A DNA stretch of 56,806 bases from Clostridia bacterium (GTDB lineage Bacteria; Bacillota; Clostridia; UMGS1883; UMGS1540), in the NCBI GenBank assembly GCA_017436645.1, contig JAFSCR010000015.1, positions 1-56,806 of the forward strand, written 5' to 3'. The notes below the pieces were generated by a model, which was not told the DNA's origin, did not search any database, and saw nothing but the letters and a program-made list of their open reading frames with translations. Position numbers and translations under genes: made by a program. Each line of letters opens with the position of its first letter. Position 1 is the first letter of the stretch. Below are positions 1 to 8,275 of this stretch, piece by piece.

Positions 1-112
1 AAGTGCAATTCATGAGCCGCAAGGCTCAATTCATGAAAGCTGTGATTTCAATTCATGCCGAAGGCAATTCATTGCGTTGCATCCGCATTGCAATTACTCG
101 TGTCAAGTCAGG
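1..112. repeat. Hairpin-array interspersed repeat, copy 1 (cut by the window edge)
   Basis: Noncoding. Short palindromes are joined by the spacer ATTCATG: agcc-gcaa-ggct (15-26), a gaaa/tttc stem, gcc-gaa-ggc, then ttgca/tgcaa (77-81 with 89-93). It ends in TGTCAAGTCAGG (101-112), like copy 2. It is nearly identical to 2077-2160 and lies on the far side of the nitrilase-GDPD gene in the same orientation. The left end is outside the window. Bases 113-290 hold no gene; a gcgagaa/ttctcgc hairpin (192-214) is the only structure seen there. Confidence 0.85.
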
Positions 113-290
113 TGAATAGTGAATAATAGGACCTACTAACTTTTCCCTATTTTTTCAACTGTTTTTCTTTTAACACTTTTCCTTAGAACCCGCGAGAATA
201 CTGGATTTTCTCGCATCCGATAGTGTATGTAAATATCAAAATCGGCAAACTATTTCTTGAGTTTTGTTATAAGGTTAAAACACCCCCAAT

Positions 291-1889
291 TTATTTTTTT
301 ACAACCTGCGAAATCAGATTATAGTCATTGGTAAGTATTGTATCAATACCCATTTCTAAAAAGTTCTTTGTTTCATCCTCATCATCTGACCAGAACACAT
401 TACATTTAATTCCGTGTTCGTGTGCTTTATCTATCATTTCCTGATTAAAATAAGGTTTATATAACTGCACCTTTTCACATTTTAATTCGATTGCTCTATC
501 AACTATTTCCCAAGGTCTTGCTCTTAAATGACCTACACAAACAGCAATATCAGGAGCATATTCTTTAAATTGCTTAATCTGGATGTCAGTTTCCAACATA
601 AAATATACATATTTTTCGCAATCATATTTTCTGACAAGCCCAACAATTTTTTTCATTATATCAGTGGGATATTCATCAGTATAGGACAGAGGTTTCACAT
701 GCACGTTCATAATAACATGTCCCGAAAACTTGCAAAGAATATCTTCAAACTTCAAAATCTTCATGCCTCTGAATCTCTCGCCAAATTTAATTCCAAAATC
801 CAACTGTTTCAGTTCATCTAGAGTGCGTTCCGCTATAACCCCTTCTCCGTCACTTACTCTATCAAGATTTCTATCATGGCTCGAAACAATTTCTCCATCC
901 TTCGTCGGCCATAAGTCAAGCTCAATTTCATCAGCACCCATAGCAACTGCTGCTCCATAAGCAGGCATACTGTTTTCCGGAGCTATGGTGCTGAAGCCTC
1001 TGTGAGCACACACTCTTGGATATTTCATTGTTTTATCGTCATTTACAATAGCACTTCCGGCAAATCTGTACTGCCACGGTTTTCTACCGAATTCTATATA
1101 TTCGTAATGAGGTGCATCGGAATTTCCAAAGCCTGCCGGTTTATAATATTTGTCTTCAGGGTCAAATTCAACTGTTTCCATACCGAATCTACCCTTCATA
1201 TTTTTTAGCACTTTTCCATATGGGGATACAACCATACTTGCACCACAAATATCAGAGTTTTCATCAAAGCTCACTGATGAACGGATTACATATGCATTTG
1301 TATTATACGCCAAGAATCTGCACATGGTTTCAATAGCATCATGGCTGTCGCTTCTCTGCAAAGAACAACCTATAATAATATCTACATTTCGTCTTGCGAT
1401 ATTTGCAAATGCCTCATAGAAATAGAAATCATAACATGTCAAAAATCCGTATCTTAACCCATCTATTTCAATTATGTAAGGTTCAGAATATTCAAAGGTA
1501 TAATCAGAATCAAGTTCTAATGTGTTAAGTTCAAGCGGTGGCAAATGTTTTTTGAAATATTTCCCTACAAGTTCGCCTTTCTGATTGTATACATAGGTTG
1601 TGTTCCTATAGTTATCATTAATTTCAAACAAAGCATTAACAACAACAATCGCATTACATCTTTTGGCAGTTTCAATACACTTGTCCAAAAGAATATTTAT
1701 GTATTTTTTGTGATAGAAAATTGTTTCTTCCTTTGTAGCAGTTGCGCACGGAACATCGCTGTATTCCGGCAAAACTATGATATCAATAGAATCATCACAC
1801 TTGTTGAGCATATTTATTTTATACTCAAAGTATTCATCCGAGTGCGAAACATCTCTTGAATATGGGGGTTGAATTATACATGCTTTCAT
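291..1889 (-). CDS. Nitrilase-superfamily amidohydrolase fused to a glycerophosphodiester phosphodiesterase domain
   Basis: The 532-residue protein has two catalytic domains. Residues 1 to about 285 are a carbon-nitrogen hydrolase with the family Glu-Lys-Cys triad visible as E42 (LPEYSD), K113 or K114 (YFKKHLPP) and C152 (TCYDFYF). Residues 290-532 are a GDPD TIM barrel with AHRG (H296, R297), the ExD pair E323/D325 and the HD pair H338/D339. There is no signal peptide, so it is likely cytoplasmic. The start has a good AAGGAG site in front. A joint role in amide and glycerophosphodiester breakdown is inference; the substrate is unknown. The gene is much more AT-rich than its neighbours and is bounded by two copies of the hairpin repeat, which suggests recent acquisition. 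Confidence 0.88.
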   Translation of the reverse strand: MKACIIQPPYSRDVSHSDEYFEYKINMLNKCDDSIDIIVLPEYSDVPCATATKEETIFYHKKYINILLDKCIETAKRCNAIVVVNALFEINDNYRNTTYVYNQKGELVGKYFKKHLPPLELNTLELDSDYTFEYSEPYIIEIDGLRYGFLTCYDFYFYEAFANIARRNVDIIIGCSLQRSDSHDAIETMCRFLAYNTNAYVIRSSVSFDENSDICGASMVVSPYGKVLKNMKGRFGMETVEFDPEDKYYKPAGFGNSDAPHYEYIEFGRKPWQYRFAGSAIVNDDKTMKYPRVCAHRGFSTIAPENSMPAYGAAVAMGADEIELDLWPTKDGEIVSSHDRNLDRVSDGEGVIAERTLDELKQLDFGIKFGERFRGMKILKFEDILCKFSGHVIMNVHVKPLSYTDEYPTDIMKKIVGLVRKYDCEKYVYFMLETDIQIKQFKEYAPDIAVCVGHLRARPWEIVDRAIELKCEKVQLYKPYFNQEMIDKAHEHGIKCNVFWSDDEDETKNFLEMGIDTILTNDYNLISQVVKK

Positions 1890-1962
1890 TTTATTTTCTC
1901 CTTTATATATGTTAATTTATAAAATTCCACAAGATTTGACATAGTTCGACAAAATTCGACTT

Positions 1963-2180
1963 TTGTCAAGTCAGGATTAAATACTTATGAATTGACAACT
2001 TTGTTGTCATGAATTGGATTTCATCCATGATTTCTCGCTTCGCTCCATGAATTGAATTGCCCATATCATGCACAAAGTGCAATTCATGAGCCGCAAGGCT
2101 CAATTCATGAAAGCTGTGATTTCGATTCATGCCGAAGGCAATTCATTGCGTTGCATCCGCAACGCTCTTGTCAAGTCAGG
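1963..2180. repeat. Hairpin-array interspersed repeat, copy 2 (full copy)
   Basis: A 192-bp noncoding array sits between 13-bp direct repeats TTGTCAAGTCAGG (1963-1975 and 2168-2180). Inside are consecutive palindromes: gacaac-ttt-gttgtc (1994-2008), ggat-ttc-atcc (2016-2026), gcac-aaa-gtgc (2070-2080), agcc-gcaa-ggct (2089-2100), gaaa/tttc (2109-2123), gcc-gaa-ggc (2131-2139) and gcgttgc-atcc-gcaacgc (2148-2165). Most are separated by ATTCATG or its reverse. It fills the gap between the nitrilase-GDPD gene and the YitT gene. No transposase is encoded. Confidence 0.88.
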
Positions 2181-2188
2181 GCAAAAAA

Positions 2189-3034
2189 TTATACACTTCT
2201 GAAGCCTCGGCCGATAATTTCGCTGCTTGTAGTGACCACGATAAATGCGCCGGGGTCAATTTCCTTAATCTTCTTTCTGAGCTTTGTGGCTTCCCCTCTT
2301 TTGCAAACGGTATGAATCATGGTCTTTTCGTCTTTTGAAAACTCACCGACGGCTGAAGCGGCCGTGGCGCCATGGTGGAGTGTTTCGATAATATACCGGG
2401 ATATTTCTTCCCGTTTTGTGGTGATGACCACAAAATATTTACATGTGTTTAGGCTTTCAATGATGCTGTCTACAAGGAAAGCTTTCGTAAATAAACCGAG
2501 CAAAGAAAAAAGCCCGACTTGAATGTTAAAAATGAAAAACGAACTGGAAGCGACGAAGAAATCAACGACCAAAAGGCACTTTCCTACGTCTAAACTGGAA
2601 TACTTTTTTAAAATGAGTGCCGCAATATCCGTTCCGCCGGAGGATGCCTCACAGTTAAAAATGATTGCAGAGCCGATAGACGTTAAAAGCATAGCATAAA
2701 CCAGCTCCATAAACGGCTGATTCGTCAGCGGTGCATTAAGGGGAATAAACGATTCAAAAACAAAGGTGATGGCCGAATAGAACATACTGCAATAAATTGT
2801 TTTAAAGCTTGACTGCTTCCCTAAGAAAATAAAACCGAGGAGTAAAAGTGCAACGTTTAAAATCCAGATCCATGCAGCAGGGGTAATGGGCGTAATTTTT
2901 CCCAAAACGGTACCTATACCGGTTACGCCGCCTGTTACAAAGCCGTTTGGAATTTTAAAAAAGTATATCCCGACGGAGAGAAGGATGCATCCGACATTCA
3001 TAAATATAAAATTTTTGATTGCCTTGCTTTTCAT
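2189..3034 (-). CDS. YitT family membrane protein with C-terminal DUF2179 domain
   Basis: The 281-residue protein has about five or six hydrophobic segments (residues 1-200), including the YitT-type GGVTGIGTVLG and EASSGGTDIAALIL stretches. A soluble C-terminal DUF2179 domain follows (about 215-275, with AVGEFSKDEKTMIHTVCKR). YitT proteins sit in the cytoplasmic membrane and have no firmly assigned transport function. I chose the ATG at 3034 because GGGGG lies eight bases upstream; an upstream in-frame ATG at 3049 has no site. It follows dut on the same strand 70 bases downstream and may share its transcript. Its 3' end abuts hairpin repeat copy 2, so the repeat may end its message. Confidence 0.88.
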   Translation of the reverse strand: MKSKAIKNFIFMNVGCILLSVGIYFFKIPNGFVTGGVTGIGTVLGKITPITPAAWIWILNVALLLLGFIFLGKQSSFKTIYCSMFYSAITFVFESFIPLNAPLTNQPFMELVYAMLLTSIGSAIIFNCEASSGGTDIAALILKKYSSLDVGKCLLVVDFFVASSSFFIFNIQVGLFSLLGLFTKAFLVDSIIESLNTCKYFVVITTKREEISRYIIETLHHGATAASAVGEFSKDEKTMIHTVCKRGEATKLRKKIKEIDPGAFIVVTTSSEIIGRGFRSV

Positions 3035-3104
3035 ATATAATACCCCCATGTCGTACTATACTGTTACATTCTGTGTGCCGTTCATTTCCCTGTCCAAAGC
3101 ATTG

Positions 3105-3548
3105 TTATTTTCTGCCCGTTGAACCGAAGCCGCCCCTACCTCTCTCTGTTTCGTCAAGAGAATCACTTTCTTCAAAATCCACTTTTAAAAACGGTGCAAT
3201 TACCATCTGGGCAATCCGTTCGCCGGCATCGATAGTCTGCACCTCTTTGGAATGGTTATGAAGGGCGACCATCACTTCACCCCGATAGTCGCTGTCCACA
3301 ACGCCCACTTTATTGGAAGGCGCAAGGCCACGTTTTGTGGCGATACCGCTTCGGGCATAAATAAATCCGCCGTACCCTTCAGGAATGGACATGGAAAGGC
3401 CTGTGCGGATAAGCTTTGTCTCGCCCGGCAAAAAGGAAACCGTGCCGAGGGAGGGTAGGGCGTAAAGGTCTGCGCCTGCGGCATATTCTGAGCCGTAAGA
3501 CGGCAGTATCGCATCCTTTTCCAGTTTTTTTACGCTTACTTTTTCCAT
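3105..3548 (-). CDS. dut: dUTP diphosphatase (dUTPase)
   Basis: This enzyme hydrolyses dUTP to dUMP and diphosphate, keeping uracil out of DNA and feeding dTMP synthesis. The 147-residue length is typical of the trimeric family. All five motifs are visible: AGADLYA, ARSGIA, GVVDSDYRGEV (catalytic Asp), GERIAQMVI and the C-terminal GRGGFGSTG arm that closes over the substrate. The ATG at 3548 is preceded by AAAGGGG; the reading frame stays open upstream to 3980 but that part is antisense to tyrS and not coding. A perfect consensus promoter drives it (3579-3607), divergent from tyrS. Confidence 0.96.
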   Translation of the reverse strand: MEKVSVKKLEKDAILPSYGSEYAAGADLYALPSLGTVSFLPGETKLIRTGLSMSIPEGYGGFIYARSGIATKRGLAPSNKVGVVDSDYRGEVMVALHNHSKEVQTIDAGERIAQMVIAPFLKVDFEESDSLDETERGRGGFGSTGRK

Positions 3549-3578
3549 AAAAAAAACCCCTTTATATTTTATGGTTTT

Positions 3579-3607
3579 ATTATACAATTTCTCCCGTCTA
3601 CTGTCAA
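3579..3607 (-). promoter_or_regulatory. Sigma-A promoter of dut
   Basis: On the minus strand TTGACA (3602-3607), a 17-bp spacer and TATAAT (3579-3584). Both boxes match consensus exactly. Confidence 0.88.
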
Positions 3608-3625
3608 GGAATTCCATAAAAAGAC

Positions 3626-3654
3626 TTGCATTCAGGGAAGGAATATGGTATACT
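3626..3654 (+). promoter_or_regulatory. Sigma-A promoter of tyrS
   Basis: TTGCAT (3626-3631), 17-bp spacer, TATACT (3649-3654). The expected start near 3661 leaves a leader of only about 29 bases, too short for a T-box riboswitch. Confidence 0.8.
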
Positions 3655-3689
3655 TTATAGTAATTAAATTTCCGAAAGGATGAATTACA

Positions 3690-4907
3690 ATGGAAAACGT
3701 TTTTGATACCCTCTCCGCGCGCGGTCTTATCGCTCAGGTTACCCATGAAAATGAAATCCGTGAGCTCCTCGGCAAAGAGAAGGTTACTTTTTATATCGGC
3801 TTTGACCCCACGGCGGACAGCCTCCACGTAGGGCACTTTCTCCAGATGGTTGTTATGCGCCACATGCAAAATGCAGGCCACCGTCCCATTGCCCTCGTCG
3901 GCGGCGGTACAGGCATGATTGGTGACCCCTCCGGAAGAACCGATATGCGTAAAATGATGACGCCGGAAATCATCCGTCATAACTGTGACTGCTTCCGCCG
4001 TCAGCTTTCTTCCGTCATTGACTTTTCCGATGACAAGGCCATTATGGTAGATAACGGGGACTGGCTCCTGGACCTTAACTACGTTGAGTTCCTCCGTGAC
4101 ATCGGCTCATGCTTCTCCGTAAACAAGATGCTGACTGCCGAATGCTTCAAGACCCGTCTTGAAAAAGGCCTCTCCTTCCTGGAATTTAACTATATGCTCA
4201 TGCAGAGCTATGATTTTCTCCAGCTTTACAAAAACTACGGCTGTAAGATAGAGCTTGGCGGTGACGACCAGTGGAGTAACATCCTCGGCGGTATTGACCT
4301 TGTCCGCCGCAAGGAAAACGCACAGGTTTACGGCATGACCTTTACACTTCTGACAAACAGCGAAGGCAAGAAAATGGGCAAAACCGCAAGCGGTGCTCTG
4401 TGGCTCGACCCCGAAAAGGTTTCGCCCTACGATTTCTACCAGTACTGGAGAAACGTGGACGACGCCGATGCCTGTCGGTTCTTAAAGCTCCTTACCTTCC
4501 TGCCCCTTGAAGAAATTGCCGAGTACGAAAAGCTTGAAGGTCAGGCCATTAACGAAGCCAAATCCCGCCTTGCATACGAGGTTACAAAGCTCGTGCACGG
4601 TGAGGAAGAAGCCGAAAAGGCAAATGAAGCCGCAAAGGCAGTTTTCGCCGGCGGCGGCGTTTCCGCTAACATGCCCACGGCAGAGGTTACGGAAGATGAC
4701 CTTTCGGAAGGCCTTCTTGCAATGCTTGTAAAAATCGGCTTTGTGCCTTCCAAATCCGAAGGCAGACGTCTTATCCAGCAGGGCGGCCTTACCGTAAACG
4801 GTGAAAAGGTAACAGCCGACGGCCCCGTGGAGAAAGATGCTTTCTCGGGAGACGGCATGATTGTAAAGCGCGGTAAGAAAGCAGTTATCAAAATTAACCT
4901 TAAATAA
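3690..4907 (+). CDS. tyrS: Tyrosyl-tRNA synthetase
   Basis: It charges tRNA-Tyr with tyrosine at the expense of ATP. The 405-residue class I enzyme has the HIGH-type signature HVGH (46-49), the KMSKS-type loop KMGKT (228-232) and a C-terminal S4 RNA-binding domain (about 340-405; [17 protein letters not shown]). This is the bacterial TyrRS form. The start has GAAAGGA upstream. Many Firmicutes control tyrS with a tyrosine T-box, but the leader here is only about 29 bases, so regulation must differ. Two genes (mtnN and the ComEC-like hydrolase) follow in the same direction. Confidence 0.97.
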   Translation: MENVFDTLSARGLIAQVTHENEIRELLGKEKVTFYIGFDPTADSLHVGHFLQMVVMRHMQNAGHRPIALVGGGTGMIGDPSGRTDMRKMMTPEIIRHNCDCFRRQLSSVIDFSDDKAIMVDNGDWLLDLNYVEFLRDIGSCFSVNKMLTAECFKTRLEKGLSFLEFNYMLMQSYDFLQLYKNYGCKIELGGDDQWSNILGGIDLVRRKENAQVYGMTFTLLTNSEGKKMGKTASGALWLDPEKVSPYDFYQYWRNVDDADACRFLKLLTFLPLEEIAEYEKLEGQAINEAKSRLAYEVTKLVHGEEEAEKANEAAKAVFAGGGVSANMPTAEVTEDDLSEGLLAMLVKIGFVPSKSEGRRLIQQGGLTVNGEKVTADGPVEKDAFSGDGMIVKRGKKAVIKINLK

Positions 4908-4913
4908 TCTTTT

Positions 4914-4933
4914 GGCGCAGGGTCTCCTGCGCC
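4914..4933 (+). other. Perfect 8-bp intergenic hairpin between tyrS and mtnN
   Basis: GGCGCAGG (4914-4921), loop GTCT, CCTGCGCC (4926-4933), followed by ATATCTTT rather than a clean T run. It could be a weak terminator, an RNA processing site or an mRNA stabiliser between tyrS and mtnN. Confidence 0.6.
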
Positions 4934-4954
4934 ATATCTTTAGGAGTTACAGAT

Positions 4955-5635
4955 ATGATTGGAATTATAACAGCAATGGAAAAAGAGATGGAAGCGCTCC
5001 ACATCGAAAATGCTTCCACCGAAAAAATCGGGCATATTACATTTACGAAAGGCACCGTTGCAGGGAAAGAAGTCGTTGCGGCGGTCAGCGGCATCGGCAA
5101 AGTGTTTGCCGCCATGTGCGCAGAAGCTATGATTCTCACCTACGCCCCCGCCCTTGTTATTCATTGCGGTGTGGCCGGCTCGCTTTCAGAAAAGCTTGGC
5201 GTTTTGGACCTTGCCATCGCCACCGGTGCGGTACAGTACGATATGGACACCACGCCCCTCGGCGATCCTTTGGGTCTTATTTCAGGGCCTAACATTATAG
5301 AACTTCCCTGTGACGAAAAGTATAGTGAAATTTTATATTCCGCTGCCACAGAGCTTGGCATTCATGCCGAAAAAGGACTTATCGCAACGGCGGATAAATT
5401 TTGTGCATCCAAGGAAGATAAGGCGCATATCCTTTCTCACTTCCCTGCCATTGCCTGCGAAATGGAAGGCGGCAGCGTGGCTCAGGTTTGCTACGCAAAC
5501 GGTGTGCCCTTCTGTCTTTTCCGTGCCATTTCCGATTCTGCCGATGGGGAGGCCCCCATGTCCTATGAATCTTTCACCGTGAAGGCTTCCGAAAATGCAG
5601 GAAAACTCATGACTGCTTTTTTAAAGAAACTTTAA
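4955..5635 (+). CDS. mtnN: 5'-methylthioadenosine/S-adenosylhomocysteine nucleosidase
   Basis: It cleaves adenine from methylthioadenosine and S-adenosylhomocysteine, recycling the by-products of SAM-dependent reactions. The 226-residue length fits the family. Visible motifs are the N-terminal IGIITAMEKEME with the catalytic-base Glu region, the ribose-binding CEMEGGS and the purine-binding catalytic Asp in SDSADGE. The start has TTAGGAG just upstream. It lies 47 bases after tyrS across a strong hairpin, and 14 bases before the ComEC-like gene with which it is probably cotranscribed. Confidence 0.95.
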   Translation: MIGIITAMEKEMEALHIENASTEKIGHITFTKGTVAGKEVVAAVSGIGKVFAAMCAEAMILTYAPALVIHCGVAGSLSEKLGVLDLAIATGAVQYDMDTTPLGDPLGLISGPNIIELPCDEKYSEILYSAATELGIHAEKGLIATADKFCASKEDKAHILSHFPAIACEMEGGSVAQVCYANGVPFCLFRAISDSADGEAPMSYESFTVKASENAGKLMTAFLKKL

Positions 5636-5649
5636 TATAGGAGTAGACC

Positions 5650-6504
5650 ATGCAAAAACGTTACCGTTTTATTCTCGGTATTATTATAGCCATCGTTCTC
5701 GCTGTAAGCACCGTTTCGGATTATTTAAAGCCGGACGAAAAGGTGCAGATATCCGACGCCGCTCTTTCTGTCCATTTTATTGACGTGGGGCAAGCGGATG
5801 CCGCCCTTCTTTTCTCGGGCGGGAAAACCATGCTCATTGACGGCGGCAACCGTGAAGATTCAAGCCTTATTGCCGCTTATCTTAAAAAATACGGGATTTC
5901 ACATCTTGACTATGTGATTTGCTCCCACGCCCACGAGGACCATGTGGGCGGACTTCCCGGTGCTCTTTCCGTTGCCACCGCCGGAGAAATCTTTGCACCC
6001 CGTACCGAGGCCGATACAAAGGTATACCAAAACTTTAAGGCAAAAGCAAAGGAGCAAGGCATCCCCATTCAGAACCCCTCCCCCGGCGACAGCTTCGCTT
6101 TCGGCAAAAGTACAGCCGTATTTTTAGGCCCCATCACCGAGAAAACAGATGAACTCAATAATACCTCTCTCGTTTTAAAAGTCACCTATGGTGAAACTTC
6201 CTTTCTCTTTACAGGGGATGCAGAACGTGACGAGGAGCTTTCCATCACCGATGCAGGGCAGGACGTATCCGCCACCGTTTTAAAGGTGGGGCATCACGGA
6301 TCCAATAGTTCCACTTCCTATCCTTTCCTTCGAGAGGTTATGCCGAAAATCGCCGTTATCTCTGTAGGAAAGAATAACGATTACGGCCATCCGGACGATA
6401 AAGTCCTCACAAGGCTTCGGGATGCAGGTGTCAAGGTTTTCCGCACCGATGAAATGGGCGATATTATTATAGAAACAGACGGAAAAAACATTTCCACACC
6501 ATAA
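5650..6504 (+). CDS. Membrane-anchored or secreted metallo-beta-lactamase-fold hydrolase, ComEC C-terminal-like
   Basis: The 284-residue protein begins with a hydrophobic signal or anchor segment (residues 7-24). One MBL-fold domain follows: FIDVGQADAALL, the metal-binding SHAHEDHVGG (H93, H95, D97, H98), TGDAE and GHHGSNSS. This order matches the soluble C-terminal domain of the DNA-uptake protein ComEC/Rec2, but the channel domain is absent. It is therefore likely an extracytoplasmic nuclease or phosphodiesterase; the substrate is unknown. It is the last gene of its transcript, with a bidirectional terminator at its stop codon. Confidence 0.9.
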   Translation: MQKRYRFILGIIIAIVLAVSTVSDYLKPDEKVQISDAALSVHFIDVGQADAALLFSGGKTMLIDGGNREDSSLIAAYLKKYGISHLDYVICSHAHEDHVGGLPGALSVATAGEIFAPRTEADTKVYQNFKAKAKEQGIPIQNPSPGDSFAFGKSTAVFLGPITEKTDELNNTSLVLKVTYGETSFLFTGDAERDEELSITDAGQDVSATVLKVGHHGSNSSTSYPFLREVMPKIAVISVGKNNDYGHPDDKVLTRLRDAGVKVFRTDEMGDIIIETDGKNISTP

Positions 6505-6533
6505 AAAAAGGGACCTATCGGTCCCCTTTTTTA
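6503..6533. terminator. Bidirectional intrinsic terminator
   Basis: A-tract, GGGACC (6510-6515), loop TATC, GGTCCC (6520-6525), then a T run. It serves the plus-strand hydrolase gene and the convergent minus-strand anti-sigma gene. Confidence 0.9.
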
Positions 6534-7649
6534 TTGTTCAACAAACACTTCGTATTCTTTTTCGAAATCCAGAGGCAATGTAATGGTTTTCATATCCATA
6601 CTTTCCTTTATGGAATATTCGATTTCGAATACGCCCTTTTCAGGATTATATCTTTCGTTTACGGCGTTGGCGCCCCAGTCATTCATATCGGGGAAAAGTG
6701 CTTTATTGCCACGGTCATAGGAAAGCCAGCCCTTTTCAATAACGCCGCCATGATTCCGATAGATATACACTCTCTGTGCACCTGTGCCGAAAAGGCAGTT
6801 TGCGATAAGCTCATTTATGCCGTCCCCGTCAATATCCACGCTGTAGCCTTCCGGTTCAGGGGGCGCTGCATAGCCAAATATTTCTGCAATGCATTTTTCT
6901 CCCTCTGCCGTTTCCGCATAATATTTCCAGATAATAAAGCCGGGGGCGGTTTCTTCGATTTTTACGTAATAACCGCTGTAGCCGAGAATATCCGTAAACG
7001 TGTTTTCTCTCGTCGAGTGTGGCATTTTAGGTGCATCCGGTTTTTCCTCCGGCGTGCCGAGCACCGTTTCTAAAACTTCGTAAATCTTTTCCGGATCGTC
7101 AGAATTTGTGCGTACTTCATAGAAAACGCCATCATAGGAAAATGCGGCATAGTAGGCGGCTTCGTATGTTTCCTTGCCTTCCTCTTTATACACAGAAACC
7201 TTCGTGTTGCCATAAAAAAGCTCTCTGCACGCCTTCTCTTTCTTCTCCTGCGCCGGTGCATCGAATGAACATGCCACCGTTACATCATAAGAATCAAAGT
7301 TCCCCGAAACGGACAGGTTTTTCCATCCCGGTGCATGGAGAGGCTGATCTCCATTATAGCAAAGCGTAACATTCGTTCTGGAAGCACCTGTAAACGGAAT
7401 TTTTTCGATAAGCAAAACCCCGTCATACGCCGCCGACACTTCGCCGAGGGTTGCCATATAATATTTGTCCCCTTCGCTTGTGGGTGCAAAATAGCGGACA
7501 CCCGCGCCGACCAGAACGGTAAGGACGAGGCACGCCGCCAGAATTCGCACCAAATAAAGCGGCTTTTTAACTTTAACCTTCGGGTTTGCTTCTTCTATAA
7601 ATTTTTCATCTGCATCGCCTAAAAGTGTAAGTAGTTTTCTCTCTTTCAC
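6531..7649 (-). CDS. Single-pass membrane protein, probable anti-sigma factor of the upstream ECF sigma gene
   Basis: The 372-residue protein has a cytoplasmic N-terminus with the LLGDADEKFIEEA signature seen in clostridial sigma-factor partners. One membrane span follows (about 31-52), then a long extracellular part without a recognised enzyme domain. Near residue 265 lies VDIDGDGINELI, an EF-hand or FG-GAP-like calcium-binding loop. The gene overlaps the sigma gene by four bases (ATGA), so translation is coupled. The likely role is to hold the sigma factor at the membrane until an outside signal arrives; this rests on context and topology, not on a clear family match. Confidence 0.72.
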   Translation of the reverse strand: MKERKLLTLLGDADEKFIEEANPKVKVKKPLYLVRILAACLVLTVLVGAGVRYFAPTSEGDKYYMATLGEVSAAYDGVLLIEKIPFTGASRTNVTLCYNGDQPLHAPGWKNLSVSGNFDSYDVTVACSFDAPAQEKKEKACRELFYGNTKVSVYKEEGKETYEAAYYAAFSYDGVFYEVRTNSDDPEKIYEVLETVLGTPEEKPDAPKMPHSTRENTFTDILGYSGYYVKIEETAPGFIIWKYYAETAEGEKCIAEIFGYAAPPEPEGYSVDIDGDGINELIANCLFGTGAQRVYIYRNHGGVIEKGWLSYDRGNKALFPDMNDWGANAVNERYNPEKGVFEIEYSIKESMDMKTITLPLDFEKEYEVFVEQ

Positions 7650-8206
7650 AGACTGACACCTTCTTTCTCTAAAAATGTGCGAAAGGAAGCGCGGAGGCGA
7701 AGAAGTGTCATTTTTACGCTGCTTTCGCTTTTACTCAGGTCCTTTGCGATTTCCTCAATGGTACAGAAATACCAGTACCGCCGCATAAAAATGATTCGTT
7801 TTTCTTTGGGAAGTGCTGATAAAAACCGATTCAAAACATCCTTAAAATCCATGGCGACTGCAAGATTATCCATATCTTCCTTTGCAGGAATGCATTCTGC
7901 CATTTCTTCTAAAACGAGGGGCACGCTTCCGCCGTTTCTTTTGTCGGCCCTGTAGTAATCCCACCGATTGAGCGCAAGATTTCGTGTGATGCGCCCGAGG
8001 AATGCAGAAAGCCTTTCCGGCTTTTGGGGCGGAATGCTTTGCCAGGCATTTAAAAAGGTATCGTTTGCGCATTCTTCCGCATCTTCCGTGTTATGCAAAA
8101 TATTATAAGCAATGGTATGGCAGTATCTGCCGTATTTTTTTGATGTTTCCTCTATGGCACTTTCCCGTCGTTCCCAATAAAGGGTTACGATTTCCTTGTC
8201 GTCCAT
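7646..8206 (-). CDS. ECF-type RNA polymerase sigma factor
   Basis: The 186-residue protein has only sigma regions 2 and 4. Region 2 holds CHTIAYNILHNTEDAEECANDTFLNAWQ-type sequence (the DAEE helix) and region 4 has FMRRYWYFCTIEEIAKDLSKSESSVKMTLLRLR. I placed the start at the ATG at 8206, preceded by AAAGGAGAG; 22 more in-frame upstream residues lack a ribosome site. It directs RNA polymerase to alternative promoters under control of the overlapping downstream membrane protein. No ECF-type promoter could be recognised upstream. Confidence 0.92.
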   Translation of the reverse strand: MDDKEIVTLYWERRESAIEETSKKYGRYCHTIAYNILHNTEDAEECANDTFLNAWQSIPPQKPERLSAFLGRITRNLALNRWDYYRADKRNGGSVPLVLEEMAECIPAKEDMDNLAVAMDFKDVLNRFLSALPKEKRIIFMRRYWYFCTIEEIAKDLSKSESSVKMTLLRLRASFRTFLEKEGVSL

Positions 8207-8275
8207 ACTGCTCTCCTTTCTCCTTTGTAAGGCCTTCATCCTCAAAGAAAGAAAATAAGGTGTTTTCGTCACACA

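Noticed and set aside
1963..2180. CRISPR-like array of short repeats
   Set aside because: The constant unit is only about seven bases, the variable parts are palindromes rather than unique spacers, and no cas genes are near.
2052..2315. Plus-strand open frame of 87 codons over the hairpin repeat
   Set aside because: It translates the repeat and the antisense of the YitT gene; no ribosome site or family match.
3549..3980. N-terminal extension of the dut frame to 3980
   Set aside because: It runs antisense through the tyrS start and the divergent promoters; the ATG at 3548 has a ribosome site and gives the normal dUTPase length.
4908..4954. The hairpin between tyrS and mtnN as a riboswitch for SAH
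   Set aside because: It is a single 8-bp stem without the conserved core of any SAH or SAM riboswitch.
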